Source of the DNA: JBAVVD01 sp049697115
GTDB taxonomy: Bacteria > Acidobacteriota > Aminicenantia > Aminicenantales > UBA4085
Direction of reading: 5' to 3'
NCBI GenBank assembly: GCA_049697115.1
Contig: JBAVVD010000062.1
Location: 1 to 54,970, forward strand
DNA: 54,970 bases
Part shown: piece by piece, positions 26,369-35,202 of the stretch
Position numbering within the stretch: the stretch's first letter is position 1
Layout of the letters: each line of letters opens with the position of its first letter
The notes under the pieces: generated by a model
Told to the model about the DNA's origin: nothing
Seen by the model: the letters and a program-made list of their open reading frames with translations, nothing else
The model's database searches: none
Translations under genes and position numbers: made by a program

Positions 26369-26426
26369 CTTCTCTGACCGGACCCATCTTTCCATCTTTG
26401 CGTGAGTTTGGGGCTCAAGTTTCCTA

Positions 26427-26455
26427 TTGACATACCCTCTGTTGGATTCTATATT
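26427..26455 (+). promoter_or_regulatory. Promoter of nrdJ
   Basis: TTGACA at 26427-26432 and TATATT at 26450-26455 with a 17-base spacer, a near-consensus sigma-70 promoter. The start would be near 26462, inside a palindrome (26464-26482), so a repressor there could block transcription. Confidence 0.6.
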
Positions 26456-26463
26456 TAATTTAT

Positions 26464-26482
26464 ACAAAATATAGTATATTGT
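26464..26482 (+). promoter_or_regulatory. Candidate NrdR-type operator at the nrdJ start point
   Basis: A 19-base imperfect palindrome (ACAAAATATAGTATATTGT) with 7 of 9 arm pairs matched. AT-rich palindromes with TATA core and ACA/TGT ends resemble the NrdR box consensus near nrd genes. Only one clear box was found, whereas NrdR usually has two. Assignment is by resemblance and position. Confidence 0.35.
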
Positions 26483-26502
26483 TGGCTCAACAAGGAAAAT
26501 TC

Positions 26503-28590
26503 ATGGTTAAAGAGAATCCGTTCACTCCCAATGCTCTCAAAATCTTGAAAGCCCGCTATTTTGTGAAGAATGAAAAGGGGAATTTTCTGGACACGTCTCC
26601 GTCGGATTTGTTTCAAAGGGTGGCCGAGGCCATCGCTTCCGCTGAAAAGTCGAAAAAAGAGCGCGAGTTTTGGGCGCGAAAATTTTATGAGGCAATGATG
26701 AGTCTTGATTTTCTGCCCAACAGTCCCACGCTCACCGGAGCCGGCAGAGATATGTGTCTGAGCGCCTGTTTTGTCCTCCCTGTGGAAGACTCCCTTGAGT
26801 CCATCTTTGAGACGGTCAAGAATGCGGCTCTTGTCCATAAAGAGGGCGGAGGAACAGGCTTTGACTTCAGCCGGCTCCGTCCCAAAGGAAGTTTTGTCCG
26901 GAGAACGCAGGGAGTCGCCTCCGGCCCTGTCTCCTTCATTAAAGTGGTGGACGCAGCGACTGAGGCCGTCAAGCAGGGAGGAACGCGAAGAGGCGCCAAT
27001 ATGGGCGTCCTCAGAGTCGACCATCCGGATGTAGAGGAATTCATTGAAATGAAAAGAGACGGCCGAAGCGCCGCCAACTTCAATATCTCTGTGGCTGCTT
27101 CTAACGCCTTTATGGATGCGGTCAAAAAGGACAGCATTTATGATATTTATGACCCGTTCCTGAAAAAGAAAGTGGGGCAGAAGAAGGCCCGGCTCATTTT
27201 TGAGATGATTGTTGAATCGGCCTGGGCCGTCGGAGATCCGGGACTCATATTTATTGACAGAATCAACCGGTCGAATCCCACCAGAGGCCTGGGGCCCATT
27301 CGGGCCACTAATCCCTGCGGAGAACAGCCGCTCCATGAGTATGAGTCGTGCAACCTGGGATCCATCAACGTCGCCCGCTTTTACAATCCGCGGAAGAAAG
27401 ACCGGTTTGACTGGGAAAGGTTCGCCAAAGTCATCCAGGTGGCCGTTCGCTTCCTGGACAATGTCATCGATGTCAATAAATATCCGCTTCCTCAAATTGA
27501 AGAGATGACCAAAGCCAACCGGAGGATCGGCCTGGGAATCATGGGGTGGGCGGACCTCTTGATCAAGATGAAGCTGAGATATGACTCAGACAGGACGCTT
27601 CGCCTGGCTGAAAAGCTGGCTTCTTTTCTCAGAGAGAAGGCTGTGGCTTCCTCTCAAAGGCTGGCCGAGCAGAGAGGAAGCTTTCCCAACATTTCCAAGT
27701 CCATCCATCGAGGAAAAAAGATGCGGAATGCGACCGTTTTTACCATCGCTCCCACAGGGACGATTTCGCGTATTGCCGGCTGTTCTTCCAGTATCGAGCC
27801 TGTTTTTGCCTATGAGTACACATCAAAAATTATGGACGGGGAAATCAAGGATGTGCACGCTCTCTATCTGGAATGGAAGCAGAAGCATCCCGGCCAACCG
27901 TTGCCGCCTTATTTTGTCACGGCCCATGAGATTGCGCCGGAAGGGCATGTCCGGATGCAGGCTGCCTTCCAGAAATATGTGGACAATTCCGTATCCAAGA
28001 CGATCAATTTCCCTCATAAATCCACCGTTCAAGATGTGGAGAAGGCCTACCTTCTGGCCTATGGGCTGGGAACGAAGGGAATCACAATTTACAGGGACGG
28101 CTGCCGGGCCGAACAGGTCTTATATAAATCCAAATCCAAAGAAAGGCTCATTCCAAAAGAGAGACCGGCTTCCCTTTCTTCCGTGACCGATAAAATCAAA
28201 ACGGGCTTCGGCAACCTCTATGTCACCATCACCTATGACAACGGCAGGCCTTTTGAAGTCTTTGCCAGCATCGGCAAGAGCGGCTATTCGACCATGGCGG
28301 ACGCCGAAGCTCTGGGCCGGCTGATTTCCCTGGCCCTGCGCAGCGGTGTTGATCCCAAGGAGGTCATCAATCAGCTCAAAGGGATTGGCGGCGCGGAGCC
28401 GATTTTCACCGAAGGAGGCCTGGTGGAGTCCATCCCGGATGCCATTGCCAAGGTGATGGAAAGGCATTTCGGCGGGACCAAAAACAGTGCCCGGGATATT
28501 TTCAAAAACATCTGCAGGATTTGCGGGGCCAGTCTACCGGATGAGAAATGCCCGACCTGCCCCAACTGCGGCTGGAATCGCTGTTCGTAA
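26503..28590 (+). CDS. nrdJ: Adenosylcobalamin-dependent (class II) ribonucleoside-diphosphate reductase
   Basis: Makes deoxyribonucleotides with a B12-generated thiyl radical and needs no oxygen, which suits an anaerobe or microaerobe. The 695-residue protein has NSPTLTGAGRDMCLSACFV, KEGGGTGFDFSRLRPKGS, the catalytic NPCGE near residue 271 in ATNPCGEQPLHEYESCN, and a Cys-rich C-terminal zinc finger (CRICG...CPTCPNCG). ATG 26503 follows AAGGAAAATTC; an earlier TTG at 26479 is in the promoter/operator and is unlikely. No class I or III genes are in the window. Confidence 0.95.
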   Translation: MVKENPFTPNALKILKARYFVKNEKGNFLDTSPSDLFQRVAEAIASAEKSKKEREFWARKFYEAMMSLDFLPNSPTLTGAGRDMCLSACFVLPVEDSLESIFETVKNAALVHKEGGGTGFDFSRLRPKGSFVRRTQGVASGPVSFIKVVDAATEAVKQGGTRRGANMGVLRVDHPDVEEFIEMKRDGRSAANFNISVAASNAFMDAVKKDSIYDIYDPFLKKKVGQKKARLIFEMIVESAWAVGDPGLIFIDRINRSNPTRGLGPIRATNPCGEQPLHEYESCNLGSINVARFYNPRKKDRFDWERFAKVIQVAVRFLDNVIDVNKYPLPQIEEMTKANRRIGLGIMGWADLLIKMKLRYDSDRTLRLAEKLASFLREKAVASSQRLAEQRGSFPNISKSIHRGKKMRNATVFTIAPTGTISRIAGCSSSIEPVFAYEYTSKIMDGEIKDVHALYLEWKQKHPGQPLPPYFVTAHEIAPEGHVRMQAAFQKYVDNSVSKTINFPHKSTVQDVEKAYLLAYGLGTKGITIYRDGCRAEQVLYKSKSKERLIPKERPASLSSVTDKIKTGFGNLYVTITYDNGRPFEVFASIGKSGYSTMADAEALGRLISLALRSGVDPKEVINQLKGIGGAEPIFTEGGLVESIPDAIAKVMERHFGGTKNSARDIFKNICRICGASLPDEKCPTCPNCGWNRCS

Positions 28591-28672
28591 GAAATCCTCT
28601 GTTTTCTATCCGCAATTCGAGGAGGGATTGACAGGGGCGTTCGGAGTATCCGTGAAGGACAGGCCTGAGAGA

Positions 28673-29014
28673 TTATTTGATCCGGTAAAACCACATCAAT
28701 GGCAGCCAGAGCTGATGGCCGTAGGGAAGCTTTTTATGATTGACAAGAATTTCTGTTTTTTCCCATTCGTGGACGAGGTTGAATAGCTCAAAGAGGTCAT
28801 CCACTTCAGCCGGTGTATAAACGGCTGAATGACGAATCCATTCACCGCTGCCTTCTTCTTTGTAGGTGGGATTTCTTTTGGCGAGCGCCACGGCCTTCTC
28901 GTAGTCCGGAGACATTTTATATCCGAAAACGATCGTGATGCGGAAGGACTTGGCCTGTGTGCTGGGATAGAGGATATCCGCCAGCTTTTCTTCCATGGCT
29001 GGGTCTTTGGTCAT
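28673..29014 (-). CDS. Conserved-looking 113-residue protein of unknown function
   Basis: No family is recognised. The protein has a mixed alpha/beta look with KSFRITIVFGYKM near the N-terminus and a Trp/Tyr-rich tail (GHQLWLPLMWFYRIK). It has no signal or membrane segment. It has its own candidate promoter (29032-29060) and lies downstream of the radical SAM gene on the same strand, converging with nrdJ. A link to the peptide locus is only positional. The weak ribosome-binding site leaves the start slightly uncertain. Confidence 0.65.
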   Translation of the reverse strand: MTKDPAMEEKLADILYPSTQAKSFRITIVFGYKMSPDYEKAVALAKRNPTYKEEGSGEWIRHSAVYTPAEVDDLFELFNLVHEWEKTEILVNHKKLPYGHQLWLPLMWFYRIK

Positions 29015-29031
29015 GTCCGGCTCTCGGGATT

Positions 29032-29060
29032 ATTTTACTGGATTTGGTTTTTTCATTCAA
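29032..29060 (-). promoter_or_regulatory. Candidate promoter of the 113-residue gene
   Basis: Minus-strand TTGAAT (29060-29055), a 17-base spacer and TAAAAT (29037-29032), placing the start about 10 bases before the ATG at 29014. The short leader makes it slightly unusual. Confidence 0.4.
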
Positions 29061-29110
29061 ATCATTTGGCTTTTATTAAATACGAACAAGGAGGCTCATG
29101 CTTCCGGCGG

Positions 29111-30192
29111 TTATTTGCCGGAGGGGAAGAGATGTTGTCGGATCCATTTTTTTTCTTTGATCAGGACCTGTTGGAGCTGACAGACAAAATCGGGAATTTT
29201 TCCCAGGGGAGAACCTGAGAAAGAAGCACTGACCGGGCAGACACGGCAGTCTTCCATGTCCGGACAGAGAGAACAATCCGTCTGGGAAGTGGAGAAGTTC
29301 ACCAGAGAAAGCCGCTCGCAATTGGCCTGGACCGGAGGATAGACTTGCGGATATTTTTTTATGAAGGAATGCAAGCGGCCGAAATAATATTTTTTATACT
29401 CAGAAGTTTTTTCTTTGCCCTGAAAATAGTCCGGGAAGAGAAGGCATCCCCAGATATTTCCCTTGGGAGTTATGGCCAGCCTGTCTATTCCGGCCGCACA
29501 GGTAAAAAATCCTTTTAGGGGTTCTTCCCTGAAATTGACCACAGGCATAATTCTTTTTTTTTCATAATAGGACAGAAGGATTTTTCGAAGCTTCTTCAGC
29601 TCTTTCTTGAGTCTCCGGATAGAGTCCTCATCCCAAGGCTTAAGGGTGGATAGGGAAAAATGAATATGGGAACAATTGAGGTGAATGAGCCATTGGAGCG
29701 ATGCGGAAAGACAGGATGTCGTTTCCGGAGTGAATACACTGTTGATTTTGAGGCGGATGTTCGGGTAATTCGATATTTCGTCGATCCGGGCAACGGTCTT
29801 GGCGAGGCTCCCTTTTTTCCTGTGGACTTCCTGAGCCAGGCCGTCGAAGCTCAGAACCACCGAGAATCTCTGTGCATTGAGAAACTGAAGGATCTCCCTT
29901 GAGAGAAGGCTCCCGTTTGTCGTCAGGGAGTAATGAGGTTTTTTCCGGAAAGCTTTGCTCTTTGTGTTGAGTAAGTGAACCGTCTTCTGGATCAGGTCAA
30001 AGGAGAGAAGGGGCTCCCCTCCATAGAAATTAAGAAAGTAATCTTTGGTCAGCCGGGGCAAAAAAAAAGCAGCGCAGACTCTGCCGTCGAATAACTCATG
30101 GAGCTTTTCGACTTCTTCTTGTAACAGTAGCTGCAGTGAAAGTTACAGTTATCGGTGATGATGAGCGTCAGGCTGCGCAGCTGGATTCTCAA
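29111..30192 (-). CDS. Radical SAM/SPASM enzyme, frameshifted at a 9-base homopolymer (possible RiPP maturase)
   Basis: The continuous frame (29111-30061) starts in the middle of the fold, at YFLNFYGGEPLL, without the [4Fe-4S] motif. The missing part lies just upstream in another frame: TLIITDNCNFHCSYCY (Cys codons at 30147, 30135 and 30126). The two frames meet in a run of nine T on the minus strand (30060-30068); ten T would join them in one frame. The C-terminal half has the SPASM Cys set (CAAG...IWGC, then CSLCPDMEDCRVC). So either a one-base sequencing or assembly error, transcriptional slippage, or a true frameshift. The exact start is unclear (TTG 30192 is used here). It follows a 68-residue peptide gene. 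Confidence 0.75.
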
Positions 30193-30257
30193 TTTTGGAG
30201 CGCGAAAAATACCGCCTTTCTCAATCTAATAGACAAACTTAAAAAATAGTCAGTCGC

Positions 30258-30464
30258 TCAGCCGACCCAGGCCCTATTCGGACGGCAGCCGATCATGCCT
30301 CGGTTGGGTTGCGGCTTGCCTTTGAATGTGAGGTCCAGGTAGCTCACCGCCCTTTTCGCCCTATTCTTCAGATCCCCCTCTGGCATGGTCTTTACGACTT
30401 CCTTGAAAATTGCCAGGCATTTCTGGACGTTTGGAGTCACCCGAATGGTCTTGCTTTTAGCCAT
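30258..30464 (-). CDS. 68-residue peptide, candidate RiPP precursor
   Basis: A basic peptide with ATG after AGAGGGA, 12 bases after the regulator gene and about 65 bases before the radical SAM coding region. The C-terminus is two tandem 9-residue repeats, residues 51-59 PQPNRGMIG and 60-68 CRPNRAWVG, matching xxPNR[G/A]x[I/V]G. The N-terminal ~45 residues would be the leader (MAKSKTIRVTPNVQKCLAIF...). This is the layout of a radical SAM-modified peptide. I do not recognise the family. An ordinary small protein remains possible. Confidence 0.6.
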   Translation of the reverse strand: MAKSKTIRVTPNVQKCLAIFKEVVKTMPEGDLKNRAKRAVSYLDLTFKGKPQPNRGMIGCRPNRAWVG

Positions 30465-30476
30465 GATTCCCTCTCT

Positions 30477-32285
30477 TTATTTTATGATTTTCTTAAATGC
30501 TTCTTCTTCTTTGTAAGGGTAAAAATTTCTGTCCAGGTCGATGTATCTGTGAAAAATAAACTTCTCTTTCTGTGAGGTGTCTTTTGTGAAGAAGGATTTG
30601 AGATATCGATATCCCTGTTCTCTGTCTCCAAGGCCGAAGTAAATGGAGGCCCACTTGAGATCCGTTTCAAAAAACCTGAATTCGCCCGGTGAGATTCTCT
30701 GGATTTCCTGGATGACGGCCTCGGTTTCTTCCTGGTTTTTTCTCTGCGCAGAAATCATTCCCAGATAGAACAGCGCGCACACCCGGAATTCCAGAGGGAC
30801 GTTAAATTGCTGGAAAATAGCCTGGCTCTGTTCCAGATCACCCAGGTAGTAATAAAGTTCGCCCATTAAAAATTTGGTCGTTAAGGTGGAGTCGGCTTTT
30901 TCAAAGATCTGGCAGACCTGGATCGCCCTGTCGAATTCTCTGTTGAGAATCAGAAGATACACAAAGATTATATTGTTCAAATCAAAAGGATTGGCCCAGA
31001 AGCTTTTGTCTTTGTATTCCAGGGCTTTGGCGAAATCCTCGTCCTTTCCTTCTTGGCCGTATTTTTGATAGTAATGATATCCGACGATGGAATTGAGCTG
31101 GGGGTGATTGGAGTGTTTTTTCAGGCCTTTTTCGACGAGACTGGCAACCATCTGGTCTGTTTTTTCTGAGAAACACACTTCTTTTAAAATGTAAATTTTG
31201 ATCAGGCAACTGTAGTATTCGGGCAGGTCCGGGCTGATGGATTGGGCTTTCTGGAGAAGCTCGACAGCTTTATTGAGCCATGTCTCATGAAAGTTCCAGC
31301 TGAAATTGATGTTATTGGCATAGCAGTTGGCCAGTCCAATATAGGCAAGGGCGAACCGGTCATCCAGATCGATGGCCTGGCTGAAGAAACTGATGGCCAG
31401 CTCGTTGGCTTCAGCAGTCAGCCGTCCGCTGTAGAAATTCCCGCGGTTGTAGAGCTGCCAGGGATCGTCCTGTCCGCGGCTGATTCTGGATGAGAGAAAA
31501 CTTCCTTTTAAATAGTCATCAAAGGCCCGTGAACTGCGGGCGTTTCCATAATAAAGGGTGGAAGAGTAGTCTTCAGGAATTTTAAGTTTTAACATCTCAT
31601 GGATTTTCAGGCAGATATTGTCCTGGAGGGAGAAGAGATTTTCCATCGGCTCTTCATAATCCGCCTTCCAGAGGCTGGAATTGTCTTTGGCCCGGATCAA
31701 TTGCACGGTCAGATAAATTTTTTCCTCCACTTTTTTAACGATTCCCTGCAAGATGTAATCCGCTCCCCATTTATCCCGGATTTGCTTGGTGTTGATCGGT
31801 GCGTTTTTCTCTCTATAGGAGGAGACGGCCGGAATGACTCTCAATTCACTCTGTCTCGTGAGATTATTCGTGAGTTCATTAGTAATCCCCTCGGAAAAAT
31901 ATTCTTCGTGTTCTGTAGCGCCGAGATTTTTAAAGGGAATGATAATCAGAGAGGGGACTTTAGCGGAGGAGAGAAAGGATATTTTATGAGTCACCAAGAG
32001 AATGGAGAAGAAGAGAAGCATGGAGGTTGCGATGAAAACCATTCCGATGGACAGTTTTTTATTTTCCCAGAATTTTTTTTTCCTCGTCTGTTTCAGATGG
32101 GCTCTCTCTTGCAGCCAATCGTCCAGCTCCGCTTTATAGGCAAAAACCTTCGAACGGGAAGAGCCCTGGTCGAAACGGCGAATGGGAAGGCCCAGTTTTT
32201 TTTCCCAGCGGGCCAGAGTCCTGGGCTCCTTATTTAAATAATCAGCGATTTCTTTCCAGGAACTCAGAATTTCTTCGTCTTTCAT
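30477..32285 (-). CDS. HTH/TolB-like/TPR membrane regulator
   Basis: A 602-residue protein. N-terminal MerR/excisionase-type helix-turn-helix (about 6-60; SWKEIADYLNKEPRTLARWE and KAELDDWLQER), one transmembrane helix (about 76-98; IGMVFIATSMLLFFSILL), a TolB-N/FlgO-like domain (about 105-230; IIPFKNLG, EYFSEGITNELTNNL, ADYILQGIV) and a long TPR array to the C-terminus. This architecture is common in Acidobacteriota-like genomes and probably senses something in the periplasm and acts on DNA through the cytosolic HTH. ATG 32285 is preferred; the longer frame from 32339 overlaps the promoter. Confidence 0.75.
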   Translation of the reverse strand: MKDEEILSSWKEIADYLNKEPRTLARWEKKLGLPIRRFDQGSSRSKVFAYKAELDDWLQERAHLKQTRKKKFWENKKLSIGMVFIATSMLLFFSILLVTHKISFLSSAKVPSLIIIPFKNLGATEHEEYFSEGITNELTNNLTRQSELRVIPAVSSYREKNAPINTKQIRDKWGADYILQGIVKKVEEKIYLTVQLIRAKDNSSLWKADYEEPMENLFSLQDNICLKIHEMLKLKIPEDYSSTLYYGNARSSRAFDDYLKGSFLSSRISRGQDDPWQLYNRGNFYSGRLTAEANELAISFFSQAIDLDDRFALAYIGLANCYANNINFSWNFHETWLNKAVELLQKAQSISPDLPEYYSCLIKIYILKEVCFSEKTDQMVASLVEKGLKKHSNHPQLNSIVGYHYYQKYGQEGKDEDFAKALEYKDKSFWANPFDLNNIIFVYLLILNREFDRAIQVCQIFEKADSTLTTKFLMGELYYYLGDLEQSQAIFQQFNVPLEFRVCALFYLGMISAQRKNQEETEAVIQEIQRISPGEFRFFETDLKWASIYFGLGDREQGYRYLKSFFTKDTSQKEKFIFHRYIDLDRNFYPYKEEEAFKKIIK

Positions 32286-32311
32286 CTCCGCCCCAATTCT
32301 GTCGTATATTA

Positions 32312-32339
32312 ATTTTACACGACCAACCGCATTTGTCAA
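32312..32339 (-). promoter_or_regulatory. Strong promoter of the regulator-peptide-radical SAM cluster
   Basis: Minus-strand TTGACA (32339-32334), a 16-base spacer and TAAAAT (32317-32312). Start near 32305, about 20 bases before the regulator ATG. It probably drives the regulator, the 68-residue peptide and the radical SAM gene together. Confidence 0.6.
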
Positions 32340-32387
32340 TAAATAACATATGAGTCATATAACCGTTTCTCCGGATTGAATGAAGTA

Positions 32388-33419
32388 TTACAGAATGAGC
32401 ATGCAATCGCCGTAAGAATAAAATCTGTATTTTTCTTTGACGGCTTCCCTGTAGGCCTTCATGATAAGGTCATGGCCGGCAAAGGCGGATACCATCATCA
32501 GCAGGGTGGATCGGGGTAGATGGAAATTGGTGAGCAGCCGATCGACGAATTTGAACTCGTGGCCGGGATAAATAAAGAGGGAAGTCGAGCGGGATCCGGA
32601 CATCAATTGGCCCTCCTGGAAGGCGCTTTCCAGAGCACGCACCACGGTCGTCCCCACGGCCAGGACAGATCTTGATTCACTCCTGGCCTTGCGGATGGCG
32701 CGGGCCGCGGCTGCGCTTATGGAAAAGGTTTCCTCAAGCATACGGTGGCCCTCCGGGCGATCGGCCCGGACAGGCTGGAATGTGGCAAGCCCCACATGAA
32801 GACTGATTTCGACGATCGCCACTTTCTTTTTCTGAATCTGCCGGAGGATGAACGGAGTGAAGTGAAGGCCGGCCGTGGGAGCGGCGATCGCTCCTTCTTT
32901 TTTGGCGTATACGGTCTGGTATCTTTCCAGGTCCTGGCGTTGGAGTGCATCCTCTTTCTTTGGGCGCTTAATGTAAGGGGGGAGGGGAGCAAATCCGATT
33001 GTTTTAAGACGCGAAAGGATGTCCTTTTGCGAAAACCGGAGCAGGCGTTTTCCTCCATTTCCTTCTTCGACGACCCGGCCTTCAAACTCCGGGGCAAAAA
33101 CTATGATGTCCCCTTTGTTGACCTTTCTGGCAGGCCGGCAGAGAACTTCCCACACGCCGGTTTCCTGCTCTTTAAGCAGGAGGAATTCGATTTCTTTTCC
33201 TTTTTTTTCCCCAAAAACTTTTGTCGGAATAACCTTCGTATTGTTGAGGACGAGCACATCACCTTTTTCCACATATGCCGGCAGCTGCCTGAACTGAGAA
33301 TGGAAGATATGCTTCTCCCGGCGCCGGACAACCATCATCCGTGAATCATCCCTCTGGGCCAGAGGCTTCTGAGCGATCAGCTCCGGAGGGAGGTCGTAGT
33401 CAAAATCGGAAGTCCGCAT
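32388..33419 (-). CDS. queA: S-adenosylmethionine:tRNA ribosyltransferase-isomerase
   Basis: Transfers the ribosyl part of SAM to 7-aminomethyl-deazaguanine in tRNA, making epoxyqueuosine. The 343-residue product opens MRTSDFDYDLPPELIAQKPL, with APTAGLHFTPFIL, ISLHVGLATFQPVR and the C-terminal LLTNFHLPRSTLLMMVSAFAG block, all family hallmarks. ATG 33419 follows GAGAGGGCGAAGG; a TTG at 33440 is the alternative. It is the last gene of the yebC-ruv-queA cluster, 74 bases after ruvB. Confidence 0.95.
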   Translation of the reverse strand: MRTSDFDYDLPPELIAQKPLAQRDDSRMMVVRRREKHIFHSQFRQLPAYVEKGDVLVLNNTKVIPTKVFGEKKGKEIEFLLLKEQETGVWEVLCRPARKVNKGDIIVFAPEFEGRVVEEGNGGKRLLRFSQKDILSRLKTIGFAPLPPYIKRPKKEDALQRQDLERYQTVYAKKEGAIAAPTAGLHFTPFILRQIQKKKVAIVEISLHVGLATFQPVRADRPEGHRMLEETFSISAAAARAIRKARSESRSVLAVGTTVVRALESAFQEGQLMSGSRSTSLFIYPGHEFKFVDRLLTNFHLPRSTLLMMVSAFAGHDLIMKAYREAVKEKYRFYSYGDCMLIL

Positions 33420-33493
33420 TTCCTTCGCCCTCTCTGACAATGATGTTTTTGATCTTCCCTGATATCCCGTGTCTCAGATAAGGGGGACAGGCC

Positions 33494-34519
33494 CTAATCC
33501 TTAAAGAGTTTTTTTTGAGGGTGGGAATAGGGAAAGGAAAATCCCAAATGTTGATAGGCCTTTGGCGTGAGCTTTCGGCCGCGGCTCGTTCGTTCCAGGA
33601 ATCCGATGCGCATGAGGAAGGGTTCGTATATGGACTCAATCGTGTCTTTCTCTTCATCAATGGCGGCGGCGATCGTGTTGATTCCCACAGGCCCTCCGCC
33701 GAAGTTTTCGATAATCGTGATGAGAATTTTGCGGTCAACGTCGTCCAGCCCCATGACGTCCACTTCCATCATGTCCAGAGCATTTCTGGCTTCTTTGGCT
33801 GTGATCATGCCCTTTCCTTTGACATCGACATAATCCCTGACTCTTCTGAGCAGGCGGTTGGCCACCCGGGGCGTTCCTCTCGAGCGGAGGGCAATCTCTT
33901 CGGCTCCTTTTTCGTCGACCTTGACCTTGAGGATGGAAGCCGACCTCATGATGACGTTTCTTAGATCTTCCTCCTTGTAATAGTCCAGACGGTAAATGAT
34001 CCCGAACCTTCCTCTCAAAGGAGGCGTGATGCGACCCGCACGGGTGGTCGCGCCAATCAGCGTGAATTTTTTTAAACGGAGCTTATGACTGCGGGCACTG
34101 GGGCCCTGGCCGATGACGATGTCCAGGCAGAAGTCCTCTATGGCCGAATACATGAGCTCTTCCACGGCCGGGTGGAGGCGGTGGATTTCATCAATGAAGA
34201 GAATCTCTCTAGCCTGGAGATTGGAGAGAATGGCGGAAAGGTCTCCGGTGCGTTCGATGACGGGCCCTGAGGTGGGTTTGATCCCGACGCCCATCTCTTT
34301 GGCGATAATGTAGGCCAGGCTTGTCTTTCCCAGGCCGGGCGGCCCGTAGAGGAGGACATGATCGAGGTGTTCCTCTCTTTTGCGGGCCGCCTCGATGAAT
34401 ATCTTGAGGTTGGCTTTGACCGTCTCCTGGCCGACGAATTCATCGAATGTCCTCGGGCGAAGGCTGTCTTCAAACAGGATGTCTTCTTTGGTGCGAACAG
34501 GACTGAGGACCGCAGACAT
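33494..34519 (-). CDS. ruvB: Holliday junction DNA helicase RuvB
   Basis: The AAA+ motor that drives branch migration with RuvA. Walker A is GPPGLGKTSLA, Walker B LFIDEIHRL, sensor 1 is in LIGATTRAG, and the C-terminal winged helix has FLERTSRGRKLTPKAYQHLG. At 341 residues it is full length. It lies after ruvA and before queA on the same strand. Confidence 0.97.
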   Translation of the reverse strand: MSAVLSPVRTKEDILFEDSLRPRTFDEFVGQETVKANLKIFIEAARKREEHLDHVLLYGPPGLGKTSLAYIIAKEMGVGIKPTSGPVIERTGDLSAILSNLQAREILFIDEIHRLHPAVEELMYSAIEDFCLDIVIGQGPSARSHKLRLKKFTLIGATTRAGRITPPLRGRFGIIYRLDYYKEEDLRNVIMRSASILKVKVDEKGAEEIALRSRGTPRVANRLLRRVRDYVDVKGKGMITAKEARNALDMMEVDVMGLDDVDRKILITIIENFGGGPVGINTIAAAIDEEKDTIESIYEPFLMRIGFLERTSRGRKLTPKAYQHLGFSFPYSHPQKKLFKD

Positions 34520-34609
34520 CTTGACTTTCCTTTTTTGAATATTCCAATATTAACAAAAAACGGACGCGGATACAGCAAAATTTTATGGAGTGCCCCGGGT
34601 TCTTCTTTT

Positions 34610-35197
34610 CTAGACTTTAGCCACTCTTTTTAAACATTCCCGCAGAAGCTTTTCGAATCCCACTCCCTCGGAAAGGGCATGGATTGTTTCATCCGCCACC
34701 TTCTCCACTTCTTTCCTTCTGAATCCGAGGTTGGTCAGGGCTGAGATCAGGTCCTCTCTTTCCTGGGAGCCCTTAACAGCGAGGAGCTTTTCTTTTTTCT
34801 CGATTTTATCCTGGAGCTCCATAGTAATGCGCAGCGCCGTCTTTTTTCCGATCCCCGGGATGAGAGAGATTCGGGCGACATCGCTTTTTTTTATGGCTCT
34901 TTCCAGGTCCGGAGCTTCGATGCCGGAGAGGATGTTCATCGCCAGTTTGGGCCCGATCCCGGAAATGTTGATCAATTTTAAAAAAAGATCCCTTTCTTCC
35001 GTGGTGGAGAAGCCGAAGAGTGAAAGGGCATTGTCCGAGAGATGGGTGTAAATGAAGAGCTCAACGGGATCGCCGGCCTCGCCGAGCTTGAAAAAGGTGG
35101 AGAGAGGAATCGCCGCACTGTAGCCGACGCCTCCGACGTCGATGATGATCCGATGAGGAAATTTCTGCAGGATGTTCCCTTTAAGATAGGCGATCAT
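34610..35197 (-). CDS. ruvA: Holliday junction DNA helicase subunit RuvA
   Basis: Binds the four-way junction and loads RuvB. The 195-residue product has the OB domain start MIAYLKGNI, a helix-hairpin-helix in LINISGIGPKLAMNILSG and LIPGIGKKTALRITMEL, and the C-terminal RuvB-binding domain (ALTNLGFRRKEVEK). It begins 5 bases after ruvC, so coupling is likely. Confidence 0.96.
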   Translation of the reverse strand: MIAYLKGNILQKFPHRIIIDVGGVGYSAAIPLSTFFKLGEAGDPVELFIYTHLSDNALSLFGFSTTEERDLFLKLINISGIGPKLAMNILSGIEAPDLERAIKKSDVARISLIPGIGKKTALRITMELQDKIEKKEKLLAVKGSQEREDLISALTNLGFRRKEVEKVADETIHALSEGVGFEKLLRECLKRVAKV

Positions 35198-35202
35198 TTT
35201 TT

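Noticed and set aside
26455..27495. Antisense open frame (346 codons) opposite nrdJ
   Set aside because: Shadow of nrdJ; no recognisable domain.
29085..29130. Inverted repeat CCGGC/GCCGG at the end of the radical SAM gene as a terminator
   Set aside because: No T-tract follows on the coding strand, and it overlaps the stop region.
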